Positions 10,351 to 22,520 are shown, numbered from the stretch's first letter. The stretch: DNA of 64,000 nucleotides from Azolla caroliniana (GCA_043228905.1 JBHGNT010000006.1:15066001-15130000); one strand, 5' to 3'. Program-made: numbers and translations. The notes: generated from the sequence alone by a model not told the origin.

Positions 10351-12506
10351 TCCGATCTACCCACCAGAAGAACCCTGTTCTGCGGTTCGGATATAACGAG
10401 TACATGGCGCATCACTATGCGGACATGACACGCATAGCGGAAGTGCCTGAGCCAGAGAGCTATGCAGAAGTGGCAAAGGACGCGAATTGGCGTGCTGCCA
10501 TGGAGGAAGAGATGAACGCACTTGCGGAGAATGAAACCTAAGACTTGGTTGATGCTCCGAAGGGTGTAAAGCCGATTGGATGCAAGTGGGTGTACAAGAT
10601 CAAGTACAACACCGACGGCTCGGTCAACCGATACAAGGCCCGATTAGTAGCAAAAGGCTATGCGCAACAACACAACATCAATTACAATAAGGAGTTTGCA
10701 CCGGTCGCGAAGATGAGGACCGTCCGTGTTTTGCTTGCGGTAGCTACAGGGTGACACTTACATTAGATGGATGTAAAGAATGCCTTCCTGCAAGGCAAGC
10801 TTGAGGAACAAGTGTACATGGTACAACCCCCTGGATTTCACTCCGGAACGAACACTTCGGCGGTATGTCGGTTGAAGAAGTCCCTTTACGGACTAAAGGA
10901 AGCCCCACGTGCCTGGAACACGAAGATCATGCAACGTTTGCTTCGGATGGGATTTGCGACATCCAAATCGGGCTCTTCATTGTTCGTCTGGCAAGGTCAA
11001 CTTGGGTCAGTTAGTATTTTACTTTATGTTGATGACTTGGTCATCGCCGGCGTTGACCTAGGTGAAATTGACCACGTAAAGCTCTATCTTGCGGCATCAT
11101 TTGATATGAAGAACCTGGGGGACCTTCATTACATTCTCGGGATTGAAGTGATCCGAACCCCCGAAGGCATACTGATCAGCCAACGATATTACGTGTTGAG
11201 TATGCTCTTCAAGTTTGGGATGGCGGACTGTAAGTCTGTCTCAACTCCTCTTGACAGAACCGTGAAGCTTCACCCCGACTCCAGAAAGGTCTGTGACCCA
11301 AAAAGGTTCCCACAGATTGTCGGAAGCCTCATATATTTGACTATCACCCGGCCGGACCTCAGCTACCCGGTCGGCTTGATTAGTTAGTACACGGCGCGGC
11401 CAACCGAGGAGCACCTTTAGTGCGTGCAACGCGTACTCAGGTACGTCAGTGGCACTAAGGACCGTGGGCTACTATATCGGACCGGTACAACCGCGTAGCT
11501 AGTCGGCTATACGGATGCCGACTAGGTCGGAAATGCCGGTGATCGCCGATCCGCATCCAGATTCACGTTCTCCCTTGGGAGCGCCGCAATCGCGTGTAGT
11601 AGCAAGAAGCAACCGACAGTTGCATTGTCGAGCACAGAGGCTGAGTATCGAGGAGAGGTTGTTGCAACATGCAAAGCCATATGGCTGAAGCGGCAACTTA
11701 AGGATCTGTAGGTGGAGGTGTTCGATCCGACGACGATCTACTGCAACAAACTCAGCAACATCCAACTTGTGAAGAACCCCATCTTCCACGTCTGGACTAA
11801 GCACATTGAGGTGCACTACCACTTTGTCCGTGAGTGTGTCCTCTCTGGTGATGTTGAACTTTAGTATGGTTCGACGGATCGGCAGACCGCCGACATTTTC
11901 ACCAAGCCCCTTGGTGTGGACAAGTTGCGGCAATTCTTGAGTGCGCTTGGGTTGCGGCACCTTGACATGCCGAACTTAAGGGGGAGAAAAGTCCTGCAAG
12001 ACCAAGGAAAGGAGCAGGAAAGGAGTGGAAGTGACTGCGACATCAAATCAGATGACGAATTCGATTTAGTGTCGGCTGAAGAAACTGAAGGCGGATCCAC
12101 GGAAGAGTCTGGAAGCGGATGAGATGGCAGTAACCAAAAGAAAGAGCCGAAGCCAGTCAAACATGGGCGAGATGAAGCCAACAAGGGCGAGAAGGCCAAG
12201 ATTGAGGACGAATTGGAGACAGCCAATTCGGACAAAAGCGGAGACAAATCGGGGACAGCCGATTCGGCTCGGATGTTTGATTCGGAGACGCTGAATCAAC
12301 TGAAAGCCAAGCAAAATAAAGGGTAGCAAAAGAGGTGCCAACACCGTGACAACAAGGGAGCTGGAAAAGGCTGCACGACCAGACAAGCCGACCGTAAGGG
12401 TCAAGGCGCGTGGAATCAAACAGGTCAAGGAGCGCGAGCGAAGCGTGAAGCCAAGAGAAACTAGAGCGAAGGACCGGAAGAGCCTCAAGTTGACCTTGAG
12501 GGGGAG
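10351..12506 (+). pseudogene. Copia A2 RT-RNase H with charged tail, 5' truncated
   Basis: The sequence is a diverged copy of A1 positions about 7410-9580. It opens at RSTHQKNPVLRFGYNEY, has RT motifs LLYVDDLVIAG (about 11020) and FGMADCKSVSTPL, and RNase H remnants followed by the same charged tail as A1 from about 11990. There are many stops, including TAA at about 10539, TGA at 10752, TAG at 10764 and several in RNase H. The TGA at 10752 occupies the same codon as the TGA at 7817 in A1. An internal polypurine-like AGGGGGAGA at 11979-11987 precedes the tail. gag, protease and integrase are absent. Confidence 0.85.
12498..12506 (+). other. Polypurine tract of A2
   Basis: GAGGGGGAG directly precedes TGTTGAAATAC, the start of the A2 3' LTR. 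Confidence 0.75.
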
Positions 12507-12699
12507 TGTTGAAATACAAGGTCAACATTGGCTGAATTGGTGCGTAAATCGGTGCGTAAACTGGTGCGCAAACCGATGCACAACAAGAGGCCGGATCGGT
12601 GCGGTAACCGAGAGGCCGTTGAACAGATATTCTGCGAGGGAATATATTTGGGAGTTAGTGTAGGAGCTTAGTTATGAGCATTGAAGTACGTGTCAGTAC
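12507..12699 (+). repeat. 3' LTR of A2, truncated by insertion of B
   Basis: The sequence aligns with the A1 LTR and more closely with the LTR at 18040. It contains the shared GGGAATATATTTGGGAGTTA block and stops at GTCAGTAC, where the LTR of copia B begins. Confidence 0.75.
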
Positions 12700-13320
12700 T
12701 GTTAAGAAATTGTTTGATCAAATCACAATAAATGAATTGTGCTGAAATACAAATCACAGATATGCTAGAAAAACAGGACAACAATGGTGCACAGAGATTT
12801 AACGTGGAAACCCTAAAACGGAAGAAAACCACAGAGAAGAGAACTTCACTATACAGTGGATATACAATAGAGGGTATGTTACAGCACTCTTTCGAGTGTA
12901 TCAATGACGCAGGGCTCTTGGCATCTGCTATTACACACACAACTATGGCGCCGCACTCTCTCTCTCTATCTCTCTGCTCACTCCTCATGCTCTTCTTCTA
13001 GCGATACCTCACTCTGTCTCTTCTCTCTCTCACGTTTTGCCCTAAGTGTATTTATACTTATACACTAAATGGGCTACTTACAAATGTAGCCTCTGCTACG
13101 TATCATTATTATTATTGCTATAATAATAATAGTCAAACTATCAAACAATCAACTCACTATTTTCGACTCTTCGACTATCGGCTTTCCAAACAATCGGATC
13201 TTCCCTTTCTTCGACTATCAACACTCCTTGGTCCGATCAGTTGGCTCGTCGTAGTCATCGATTGTCAGCAACTTCTGGACAGTGGGTTCCTCCTCCCACT
13301 GGAGGGACATATTCCCAACA
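12700..13320 (-). repeat. 3' LTR of copia B
   Basis: 621 bp, starting TGTTAAG and ending CCCAACA on the plus strand. It carries the conserved GTGG-CCAC hairpin motif at 12804-12832 and a minus-strand TATAAATA near 13050-13059. Confidence 0.85.
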
Positions 13321-13335
13321 AACTCCCCCTTCACT
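13321..13335 (-). other. Polypurine tract of copia B
   Basis: On the minus strand AGTGAAGGGGGAGTT lies directly before the 3' LTR. Confidence 0.75.
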
Positions 13336-15652
13336 CCTTTGGGAGGAAGTCAGTTAGTCTTGTCTTCTGTCGATAGACTCTGAGCATGTCCATAGGTAGG
13401 TTCTTTGTCAGCATGTCAGATCCATTGTCGTCAGTATGGATCTTCACCAAGGAAAACTCTCCTTCTTCCACTCTCTCCCGCAACCAGTGATACCTTCTCT
13501 GTATATTCTTGGTCCAGGAGTGGTATGCACCATTCTTTGAAAGATGTATGGCACTCTGGCTGTCACAGTGAAGCAAGAGCTCCTTTTTCTTCATCCCTAA
13601 TTCGGTGAGAAAACTTCTCATCGAGATCATCTCTTTGCCGGCCTCTACCGCTGCCATATACTCTACCTTTGTAGTCGACAAAGATACAGACTTCTGCATT
13701 CGTGACTGCCACGACACTGCTCCCCCTACATAGGTCATCACGTACCCTGACGTGGATCGACTCGAGTCAACATCTCCCGACATATCTAAGTCGGTAAAAC
13801 CTTCTAGCACAGGTTTTCCGACGCCATACCTTAGGCACACCTCTGAGGTTCCTTTTAAGTACCTGAGTATCCACTTCACCGCTACCTAGTGTTCTCTCCC
13901 TGGATTACTCATGTATCGGCTTATTGCTCCTATAGCAAATGCTATGTCTAGTCTCGTATAGACCATTGCATACATTAGACTGCCAACGGCCGAGGCATAT
14001 GTTACCTTCCTCATCTCAACCTTTTCCTTCTCCCCTTTCGGGCACTACTTCGCATTCAATCTGCAATTTGTCGGCAACACTTAGCCGACCAGCTTTGAAT
14101 CTGACATGTCAAATCTCTCTAGGATCTTTGACACATACTTCTGTTGTGACAACCATAGCACCTTTTGAGTTCTGTCTCGAACTATATGCATTCCTAAGAT
14201 CTGTTTAGTTGGTCCAAGGTCTTTCATGGCAAATGATTTGTCGAGAGCTTTCTTCATGCTTCTAATCTTCCTTGTATCTTGACCGACTATCAACATGTCA
14301 TCAACATATAGCAAGGGAATCAAGAAGTCTCCTTCTTCATACCTTTTGATGAACACACAGTGATCGGCATGTGTTTTCTGGAACCGGTGTTCCATCATGA
14401 AGGACTCGAACTTCTTGTACCATTGGCGTGGAGCTTGTTTCAGACTGTACAAGATTTTCTTCAGTTGAAAAACCAAATTCTCTTTCCCTTTCTCCTCAAA
14501 GCCTTCGGGTTGCTCCATATAGATTTCTTCTTCTAGCTCTCCATGCAGAAATGCGGTTTTAACATCCAACTGTTCGATCTCCAAGTCCATGTTGGCTGCT
14601 ATGCTCAGAACAGGTCGAATGGATGTCATCTTAACGACTGGTGCGAATATTTCGTCAAAGTCGACACCCTTCTTCTATTGGAAACCCTTCACCACTATAC
14701 AGGCTTTATACTTGGGCTCAGTGTCGGCTTCTCCAGTCATCACCTTGTAGACCCACTTATTCATGAGTGCTCTCTTACCTTTCAACAGCTCTACTAGGTC
14801 GTAGGTGTAGTTCTCATGCAAGGATTCCGTCTCATCTTGCATCGCGGTCAGCCATTTCTCTCTATGCTCATCGGCAATGGCTTCTTTGTAGCACTCTGGT
14901 TCACCTTCATCAGTCAAGAGGATGTATTGACTGGCGTATGTAGTCGGTGCTTTCCTTTCTCTGAGTGGGTATCTTCTTCCACTCGTTGTTGGCTCTCTTT
15001 CGGATGTCTCTGCCAACTCTTCTCTCTGCTCGGGATTTTGCTCGTCAATCGGCCTCTCCTGGTTGGGTAATTCCAACTCATATTCATCAATTGACCTTTG
15101 CAGCTCTACCAACTCTGACTCATAGTCAGTCGGACTCTCCGAGTCGACCGACTCAGATTCGGCTCTATCGGCTAGTTGTCTCCTTACAGCTATTGGTGAC
15201 GACTCACTTGGCCTTAAGTCGATGGTAGTCGGGATTGATTGGGGAGTCAATTCAGACTTTTGTTGCTTCCAGTCTTCTAGCAAGACTACATCGCGACTTC
15301 TCACTACCTTCTTGTAGACTAGGTCCCATAGCCTGTAGCCGAATTCATATTTCGAGTATCCCATGAATATGCATGCTTTCGACTTGTTATCGAGCTTTAA
15401 CCTCTGATCTTTCGGTACATGCATGTACGCCAGACATCCGAACACCCTCAGATGCTGGTAGGAGACATCCTTCCCTGTCCACACCCTCTGTGGGACATCA
15501 CCCTTCAATGGTACTGAGGGAGACCTGTTGATCAGATAAACATCCGTGTACATCACCTCAGCCCAATAGGATTTCGACAATTTCGCATGAGAGAGCATGC
15601 TCCTTACTCTCTCCATCATCGTTCGATTCATCCTCTCTGCAAGCCCATTCAA
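13331..15652 (-). pseudogene. Copia B integrase C-terminus, RT and RNase H
   Basis: Minus-strand order from 15652 downwards is as follows. Integrase C-terminal part has NGLAERMNRTMMERVRSML and VFGCLAYMHVPKDQR, followed by the acidic linker and RYPLRERKAPTTY. RT follows, with a TAG at 14675-14677 replacing a Gln codon (GFQ-stop-KKGVDFDEIFAP) and the catalytic YVDDMLIVG near 14300. RNase H ends the protein, with WILRYLKGTS, STSGYVMTYVGG, STTKVEYMAA and HCDSQSAIHL. The C-terminus runs into the polypurine tract, so no extra tail exists here. The protein resembles the Tork/Tnt1-like copia lineage by its RNase H motifs (inferred). Confidence 0.85.
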
Positions 15653-16212
15653 CTCTGGGTCTTTGGCACTCTGTATTCGATCCGAATAGCTTGTCTCTTG
15701 CAGTATTCCTCGAATTGCCCTTTGTACTCGCCACCATTGTCGGTTCGAACAACCTTCAACTTCCGACCCGACTCTCCTTCGACTCTTGCCTGGAACTCCT
15801 TGAAAACCGACAATACTTGATCATTCATCTTTAGTACAAAGGCCCATGTCTTCCGACTATGGTTGTCAATGAATGTCACAAAGTATGGTCCACCTCGATG
15901 CGATGGAGCATCAATATAGCACACATCCATGTGTACTAGTTCTAGTGCAGCCTCTCTTCTTCTCGGTGATCTTGTGTGGAATGCAGCTCTGTTATGCTTT
16001 CCAGATAAGCAATCGATGCACTTCTCCAGATGCATGCCCTTGACTTCTGGTAGAAGTTTCTGGTCGGCTAACAAGTGCATTCCCTTCTCACTCATGTGGC
16101 CTAGCCTCTTATGCCATATCTCACGTGCCAAGTCAGTTGCCACATTTACTTCCGATTTGCACAATCGAGCATGCATCATGTACAATGTGCCTTCTTTCTG
16201 TCCTCCGGCCAC
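15649..16212 (-). pseudogene. Copia B integrase core
   Basis: This minus-strand frame encodes the gag-pre-integrase/zinc finger (EIWHKRLGHMSEKGM, CIDCLSGKHNR) and the integrase core with HMDVCYIDAPSHRGG and VRTDNGGEYKGQF. It ends in a frameshift at VPKTQS, and the next part continues in another frame at 15652. A stop between 16249 and 16212 separates it from the protease. Confidence 0.85.
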
Positions 16213-16248
16213 TATAAGATTTCCTCGACAAAACTTCCACTTGCCATT

Positions 16249-17405
16249 TCAAAAGCTACCACTATAACCTTCGTCATCTAACCTTCCAGTCAATATTAGA
16301 TTCAATATGATATCGGGGACGTGTCGAACATCCTTCAGTGTCAGTCGACACCCTGTCGATGTCATTAAGCAAACACTTCCGACTCCGGTTACCCTGCACT
16401 CTCCACTGTCACCCATCTTTACATAGCCATGATCCCCGGCTATGTAAGTCGAGAAATACTCTCTCGACGGAGTTATGTGGAACGATGCCCCGGAATCAAT
16501 CACCCACGTGCAATCTTCACTTGCAAGATTTGCACTCGTCTGTTCACAAATGAACAGGAGCCCTTCATTGCTCGTAGCAATGGCCGAAGTGTTCTTCTCA
16601 TCAAGAATCTTCTTGGGTTCGACATTATTTCCGACACTCTTCTCTTTCTTCAAGTGTCGACGGTCCTTCTGGAAGTGTCCAGTCTTTCCACAATAAAAGC
16701 ACACGGGCTTACCTATGGACTTCGATCTGGCGTGGGATTTGTCCGTTCGTTGCGGACTTCTTCTTCGCTGGTCTCTTCCTCTGTCCATATGTTGAGTCAG
16801 ATTCAACTCCGATTGGGATAGGACTCCTTTGTCTTTCCTCTTTGCCTCCTCATTTAGGATGTTTGTCTTCACCATCTGTAAAGAAAAGTTCTCTTCTTGA
16901 CAGGAGGTGTTGAGAGTAACCACGAGGTTCTCCCAACTGTCTCGTAGTGTGCACATCAGCAAGATGGCTTCCATTGCATCATCCAAGGGAAACTTTGTCA
17001 CAACAAGTTTATTTACATACCCCATGAATGTGTTGATGTGTTCGACGATGCTCTCACCATCTCTATATTATTTAACTATACGATTTTTCTCATCAATGAG
17101 GTTTTATTGAGCGTGTTCTTCCTCTCATACAGACCCGACAGCTTCTGCCACATCTCGTGAGCATTTGTGCCGTTCGCCACATGCTAAAGGACACTTACAT
17201 CGATGCATTGTCGGATAGTGGCCACCACCTTTCTATTCAGAAGCTTCCAGTCCAACTCCAATACCCCCCGGGGTATTTCTGCTTTGTCGACTAGGTCGTA
17301 CAGATGTTTAACTATGAGAATGTCTTCCATCTTGATCTTCGAGTCTGCATACTTCTGTGAGTTGAGAACTATCATACCTAGGAAACCACTCACACCTCCT
17401 TCCAT
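16249..17405 (-). pseudogene. Copia B gag and protease
   Basis: The frame starting MEGGVSGFLGM at 17405 (minus) is the gag N-terminus 14 nt from the primer site. After stops near 17184-17025 it continues as MGYVNKLVVTKFPLDDAM. The zinc knuckle reads CFYCGKTGHFQKDR, so its last Cys has become Arg. The protease motif is WVIDSGASFH. gag length and order fit the copia family. Confidence 0.85.
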
Positions 17406-17418
17406 GTTTGCACCTCAA

Positions 17419-17430
17419 GCTCTAATACTA
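17419..17430 (-). other. Primer binding site of copia B, mutated
   Basis: The minus strand reads TAGTATTAGAGC three bases inside the 5' LTR. It differs from the standard TGGTATCAGAGC at two positions, one G to A and one C to T. Confidence 0.65.
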
Positions 17431-17433
17431 GTT

Positions 17434-18030
17434 TGTTAAGAAATCATTCAGTCAAATCACAATAAATGAACTGTGTTGAAATACGAATCACAGATATGCC
17501 AGAAAAACAGGACAACAATGGTGCACAAAGATTTAACATGGAAACCCTAAAACGGGAGAAAACCACGGAGAACAGAACTTCACTATACATTGGATATACA
17601 ACAGAGGGTACGTTACGCCACTCTTTCGAGTATATCAGCCACGCAGGGCTCTTGGCGTCTGTTGTTACACACACAGTTATGGCACCACACACTCTCTCTC
17701 TATCTCTCTACTCACTCCTCATGCTCTTCTTCTAGCGATACCTCACTCGGTCTCTTCTCTCTCACGTTTTGCCCTAAGTGTATTTATACTTATACATTGT
17801 ATGGGCTATTTACAAATGTAGCCTCTGCTACGTATCATTATTATTACTGCTATAATAATAATAGTCAAATTATCAAACAGTCGACTCACTGTTTTCGACT
17901 CTTCGACTGTCGGCTTTCCGAACAGTCGGATCTTCCCTGTCTTCGACTGTTGGCACTCCTTGGTCCGATCAGTCGGCTCCTCGTAGTCATCGACTGTCAG
18001 CAACTTCTAGACAATCGATTCCTCCTTCCA
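17434..18030 (-). repeat. 5' LTR of copia B, truncated at its outer end
   Basis: This aligns with the left LTR over about 590 bp and diverges after CCTCCTTCCA near 18029. In the hairpin motif at 17538-17566 the first G is A. Confidence 0.85.
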
Positions 18031-18039
18031 CATGGGGCG

Positions 18040-18310
18040 TGTTGAGATACAAGCTCAACATTGGCCGGATCGGTGCGTAAATCGGTTTGTAGACCGGTGC
18101 ACAAACTGGTGCGCAACAAGAGGTCGGATTGGTGCGGAAACCAAGAGGCCGTTGAACAGATATTCCACGAGGGAATATATTTGGGAGTTAGCGTAGGAGC
18201 TTAGTTATGAGCATTGAAGTACATGGCAGTACTTCTGTCGGTCCATATGGACTTGTATAAAAGTGCTCCCTGAGCACATCCTATGTACAGAGTTTTTACA
18301 CATTATTTTG
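18040..18310 (+). repeat. A-family LTR, second subtype
   Basis: It starts TGTTGAGATACAAGCTC and matches the A2 LTR best. It carries the two inverted repeats (18216-18235 and 18241-18252) and a TATAAAA box near 18257. A degenerate polypurine CATGGGGCG at 18031-18039 precedes it, so it is probably a 3' LTR that lost its internal region. It fades out near 18310 where gypsy H begins. Confidence 0.7.
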
Positions 18311-18311
18311 A

Positions 18312-20271
18312 ATGCCAGTATATAAAACACCCTTTCAATGGACAAATGCAGAGCAAGATGCCTATGATTTCCTTAAGAAGATTATCACTAAGGTACCAGT
18401 TGTACAACCTCCCGACTGGCAGAAGCCTTTTCATGTTTTTGTCGACACATCGAATGTAGCAATCAAAAGTTCATTAATGCATTTGACGACGCAAAACTGG
18501 TATAAACCAGTGTATTACGTGAGTCGGAAGCTCTCACCGGCTGAACGAAATTACCCAACAACTAAACGCAAGGCTTTCGGGATGATATATAGTATTAATA
18601 AATTTCGTCACTACTTGTTGGGTCAGAAATTCACATTTCATGTGGACCATTGAGCATTATTATATTTAGTGTCCAAACAGGAGTTGATAGGAAAACTGGC
18701 CCAATGGACATTGTTGCTACAAGAGTTTGAATTCGGCATACTTCATCAACTAGGGGTACAACATGTTGTCGCCGACTATTTGAGTAGACTAGAATCGGGA
18801 GAGTCGAGTACAGGAGTAAACGATGATTTTCCCGATGCTCAACTTTTTAGAGTCAACATCGTAGCAGCCATAGAGATGGATGAAGATCAAGCAAATTTAT
18901 GGATCACTAAAATGATGATTTTTCTGAGAACAGAACAAGCACACTTGGAGAGCGCAGTACGACAGATAGTTGTATGTTGCGTTCGGGAAGGGACATTCGC
19001 CAGAAGGCATGCCACTGGATGAAAGAAAAAGACTAGTAGTAAGAAGTCAAAACCTCTGTCTCCTGAACAACACATTATACCATAAAGGAACTTACGGCAC
19101 ATGGCAGCGGAGTACTTGACAATACGAGAGACTAGTGGTTTTGCGTGAAGCCCATTGCAGTATTGTCTGCGGTCATTATGTGGGAGAAACGACGGCAAGG
19201 AAAATTTGGAATAGCGGCCTGTGGTGGCCAACTACCTCAAAAGATGCAGTCAACTATTGTCGATAGTGCAATTTATGTCAGCGAACCGGCCAACCCACAA
19301 AAAAAGATAGGATGCCACATCAACCAATATTACCTTTGGAGCCATTTCAAAAATGGGGTTTTGACTTTGTCGGGCCATTCAAACCAACAATTGCACGCAC
19401 CGGAAATCGATATATTATAGCTGCCACTGACTACTGTACCAAATGGGTGGAAGCGAAAGCTCTTCGGGATAACATGGCGGCGTCGACAACAAAATTTCTC
19501 TATGGATTCATATGGTGTCGATTCGGTTGCCCAATTGAACTGGTGAGTGATCAGGGTACTCATTTTATAAATAAAATTGTACATGAGCTATCCACTTATT
19601 ATGCAGTGGTACATAAAAGAAGTACTCTATACTACCCTCAAGCCAATGGGTTAGCAGAATCAACAAACAAAACCATAGAAATGATTCTGAGAAAAATAGT
19701 TAATGAGAATAGAACGAACTGGGACCAGAAGCTTCATAGAGCTTTATGGGCATACCGGACTTCATACAAGACAGTTATCAAATCGACCCTATTTCGGATG
19801 GCATTCGGACTAGAAGTTGTAATGCCAGTTGAATTCCAAATTCTAACACTACGAGTTCAGATCACCAAAAGATTAGATGAAGAACAATCCGAATGAGTGA
19901 GGAAAGAAAATTGGTTGGTATTGGAGGAAAGTTGGCTTCAAGCTCTGTGTGCATTAGAACAGAAACAAAGACAAACAAAGGCGTTTGTGGACCGACGCCG
20001 AAAACAAAAGGAAAAGATGTTTGAAATCGGAAAACTAGTGTTGGTGTTTCAAACAAAGATGGGTTCAATGCCAAGTAAACTTCAATTTCAGTGGACAAGA
20101 CCATTTTGGATAGTCGACAACAAAAATGGTACATACCAACTCGGTATGTTAACGGGTGAAATTTTGCCGCAATGGGTAAACGGGTTCCGACTCAAGCTGT
20201 ATCGAGGACTAATGCCAGAAAACCCATTTAGAATCGGAGTCAATGCCGACAAGCTACCGACCACGTCGTAA
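18312..20271 (+). pseudogene. Ty3/gypsy H RNase H and integrase, 5' truncated
   Basis: The sequence starts at the RNase H border (FQWTNAEQDAYDFLK, then FHVFVDTSN, KLSPAERNYPTTKRKAFG, FHVDH with a stop at 18651). The integrase H2C2 finger lies in another frame near 19150-19280 (HCSIVCGHYVGETT and a second stop). The integrase core has KWGFDFVGPF, ATDYCTKWVEAKAL, SDQGTHF and YYPQANGLAEST. A TGA at 19894 replaces an expected Arg codon. The C-terminus ends at 20271 without a chromodomain. The motifs fit the Athila/Tat branch of plant gypsy elements, which often have a further ORF; one follows here. Confidence 0.85.
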
Positions 20272-20503
20272 CGTTTACATGGCAAGGGGACAAAAGTGTA
20301 AATATGAAAAACAATAATAATAATAATAAATCAATCTTGGGAAATATATAACAGAAAATATTTTTGTTATGATAACTTCTTGACACTATCCTTTTCAGAC
20401 TATAAATAGACAGGCTAACAAATCATTTAGAATTCATTATGAGTGATTACTATATTCGTACTGTCACTATCATTAATAGCAGGTTTTATTAACTCCTCAA
20501 AAA
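20272..20503 (+). promoter_or_regulatory. Leader between pol and the terminal ORF of H, with TATA box
   Basis: This 230-bp non-coding spacer contains TATAAATA at 20401-20408, about 100 bp upstream of ATG 20504. A TATA box between pol and a third ORF would allow a separate mRNA. No experimental support is visible. Confidence 0.4.
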
Positions 20504-22520
20504 ATGGCCAAACTTTTCTCCAAAAACTCTTCTTCACCATTATGTGTCTCACAACAGCACAAACGTCTTCATGCACACAAAGCACAAAACTTTCAAGATT
20601 CTTCCTTTCGCTTCTCTCCATCATTCATTGATCGCTCTGACACCACAAAAGATGATACCATGTCGATTCTAGTATTTGATAGGCTTCGTAATTGGTTGAA
20701 CAACAAGGGACTGCAAGGATATCTGAAGGTTGCAGATGTCGAACCCCATCCCCGCACTATAGAAATAGTCAATCAAATCGATGTCGCCAAAATCACCAAC
20801 AAGCAAGTACGCCGATTTCTGAACCTTAAAAGGGAAGGGTTCAATGGTCTGAAGCCACTAAAACCGGAAGTGGTAAGGTCGTATTTCGGTGAATATTCGC
20901 CATCGGCCAAAGCTTATAACACACAAGGTGGCGAGGACAAACTATTCTAGGAAGTGGCCAAATTCTTGTTGGAAGTGGCTTTCGTCAGTCCACGATTCTA
21001 CTGCATGCCCAAGCAAAGGGCAGGATTTATTAACGCTACATATGAAGGGGAGACAGTTGATTGGGGGTACCTGGCATGGGAAGCACTAGGGGACCAACTG
21101 AAAGTGGTGCAGGACGACAAACCCATGAAACCCATCTTCAGCCGATGGCTCACACTACTCTGCCCGACACCAAGTTCAAAGAGTCGACATAAGACCCCAA
21201 GGAAGGAAAGAGGGCAGCCAGAGTCGACATCGAGGGCCCAGAGGGAAGTACCACGTGAAGAGTGGCAAGGACCGGAGTCGACAACTCTTGACACCCAGGA
21301 GTTGGTACCAGCCCGACAATCGGTAGTTGAACCCCAACAGGAGCAGGAGCTGAATCCGAATCTCGGCACCCCAATAATGGAGCCAATACGGACTCCGAAT
21401 TCACAGTCACAACCGGTTCAAGAACCGATTCCACAAACCCAACCTATCCAAGAATCAACACTGACTTTCGAGGTTGAGAAGCAACAACAACCACCTACAT
21501 TCCAAACGAAGCAAAGAAGTCAGAGATTTCAACAACCAAAAGAGGAGACACAGGCAGAGAAGAGGTAGTGAGTCAAAGAATAGCAGCAGTAGACATAACC
21601 AACACAACAAGAGGAACAAGAGACGCGTGTCGACCCAGCCGACACAAGACATCTAGAAAAGGGGAAATCATCTTCGATGACTCCAAGAGAAGTATTGGGG
21701 TTACCTGAATTGCCACCTACAGCACATGAATTGGCAGCTATTCTACAGTTCGACACATCTTACAAACTTGTCGAATGGCTTGCCCAGTGATTATAGTATG
21801 CGTCTGACATGCTCGCCCAAGAGCTTAAGGATCGAATTATGATTCAGAAGGCCATAATCGGCACAGTCGAGCACGAGGATCAACCGGAGTTGGATCAAAT
21901 TGGTCGAGAAAGACATGTCAGGTCTAGAGGCGAGGCAATTCAAATGCCGCCATTAAATATGGTGTTGGTAGAAGTCCATCGGGAATATGCACGAACGAAC
22001 AAGGTCGCAAAAGACATGGTCGAGGCATGTCGGAAAACCACGGTAGCAGCTAATCGATTAAATGATCAATACTCTAGTGCTAAAGAGGACAACACCAAAC
22101 TGACGAATAGGCTCCGACAAGTAGGGGAAAAGATGAAATAGGCCGAAGACCATATACAAACAACATTGCGACTTCGCAAACATCCCACATGTAACCGATC
22201 AACAACTACACGATCAGCTGTAGAGAAACCGAGAGGAAGGTTGAAGAGGCAAACAACAGAGCTGCCAAGGCTGAGGAAAATGTGAAGAAAATGGAAGAGT
22301 ACATTGCACTCGCCAAGACACAGATAGGGGCATTGTTGGACCACAAGGACAATGCTATCCAAGAGTTAAAGAAAATGCTTGAGCGAAAGTGGGTGACGAC
22401 GACAGAAGAAGAGGAAAAAGTACACTAATTGGAGGAGTATATCCGATTTCAGGAGGAATATTATGCAGATCAAATGTTCAAGGTGGTACTCCAGAAATCC
22501 GAAATGCAAACGACATACAA
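20504..22520 (+). pseudogene. Terminal (env-position) ORF of gypsy H, unknown coiled-coil protein
   Basis: Frame 2 starts at ATG 20504 and continues with only point stops (TAG at 20948 replacing Gln, then 21566, about 21785 and 22141) before a frame change near 22150-22210, giving about 670 codons. The N-terminal third is folded-looking (VFDRLRNWLNNKGLQGYLKV and later AGFINATYEGETVDWGYLAW). The middle is Gln/Pro-rich with SQPVQEPIPQTQPIQ repeats. The last third is a coiled coil (VEEANNRAAKAEENVKKMEE). No signal peptide or membrane segment is visible, so a classical envelope is unlikely. It is probably the extra ORF seen in some plant gypsy clades. Confidence 0.55.

Larger units (their letters stand above)
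12700..18030 (-). mobile_element. Ty1/copia retrotransposon B, minus strand, old
   Basis: LTR copies lie at 12700-13320 and 17434-18030 and differ at roughly 55 of 590 aligned positions (counted by eye), mostly transitions. Reading on the minus strand gives primer site, gag with zinc knuckle, protease, integrase, RT, RNase H and polypurine tract. The right-hand LTR (5' LTR) is truncated at about 18030 next to an A-like LTR. The left LTR sits inside the A2 LTR. Stops and frameshifts make it inactive. Confidence 0.9.

Noticed and set aside
21455-21652. Reverse-strand frame that looks like a transmembrane protein (leucine/cysteine-rich)
   Set aside because: It is the antisense of the Gln/Lys-rich linker of the H terminal ORF; CAA/CAG repeats read as Leu-rich on the other strand.
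20504-22520. Retroviral envelope gene in gypsy H
   Set aside because: It has the right position but no signal peptide, no membrane segment and a coiled-coil/Gln-rich make-up.
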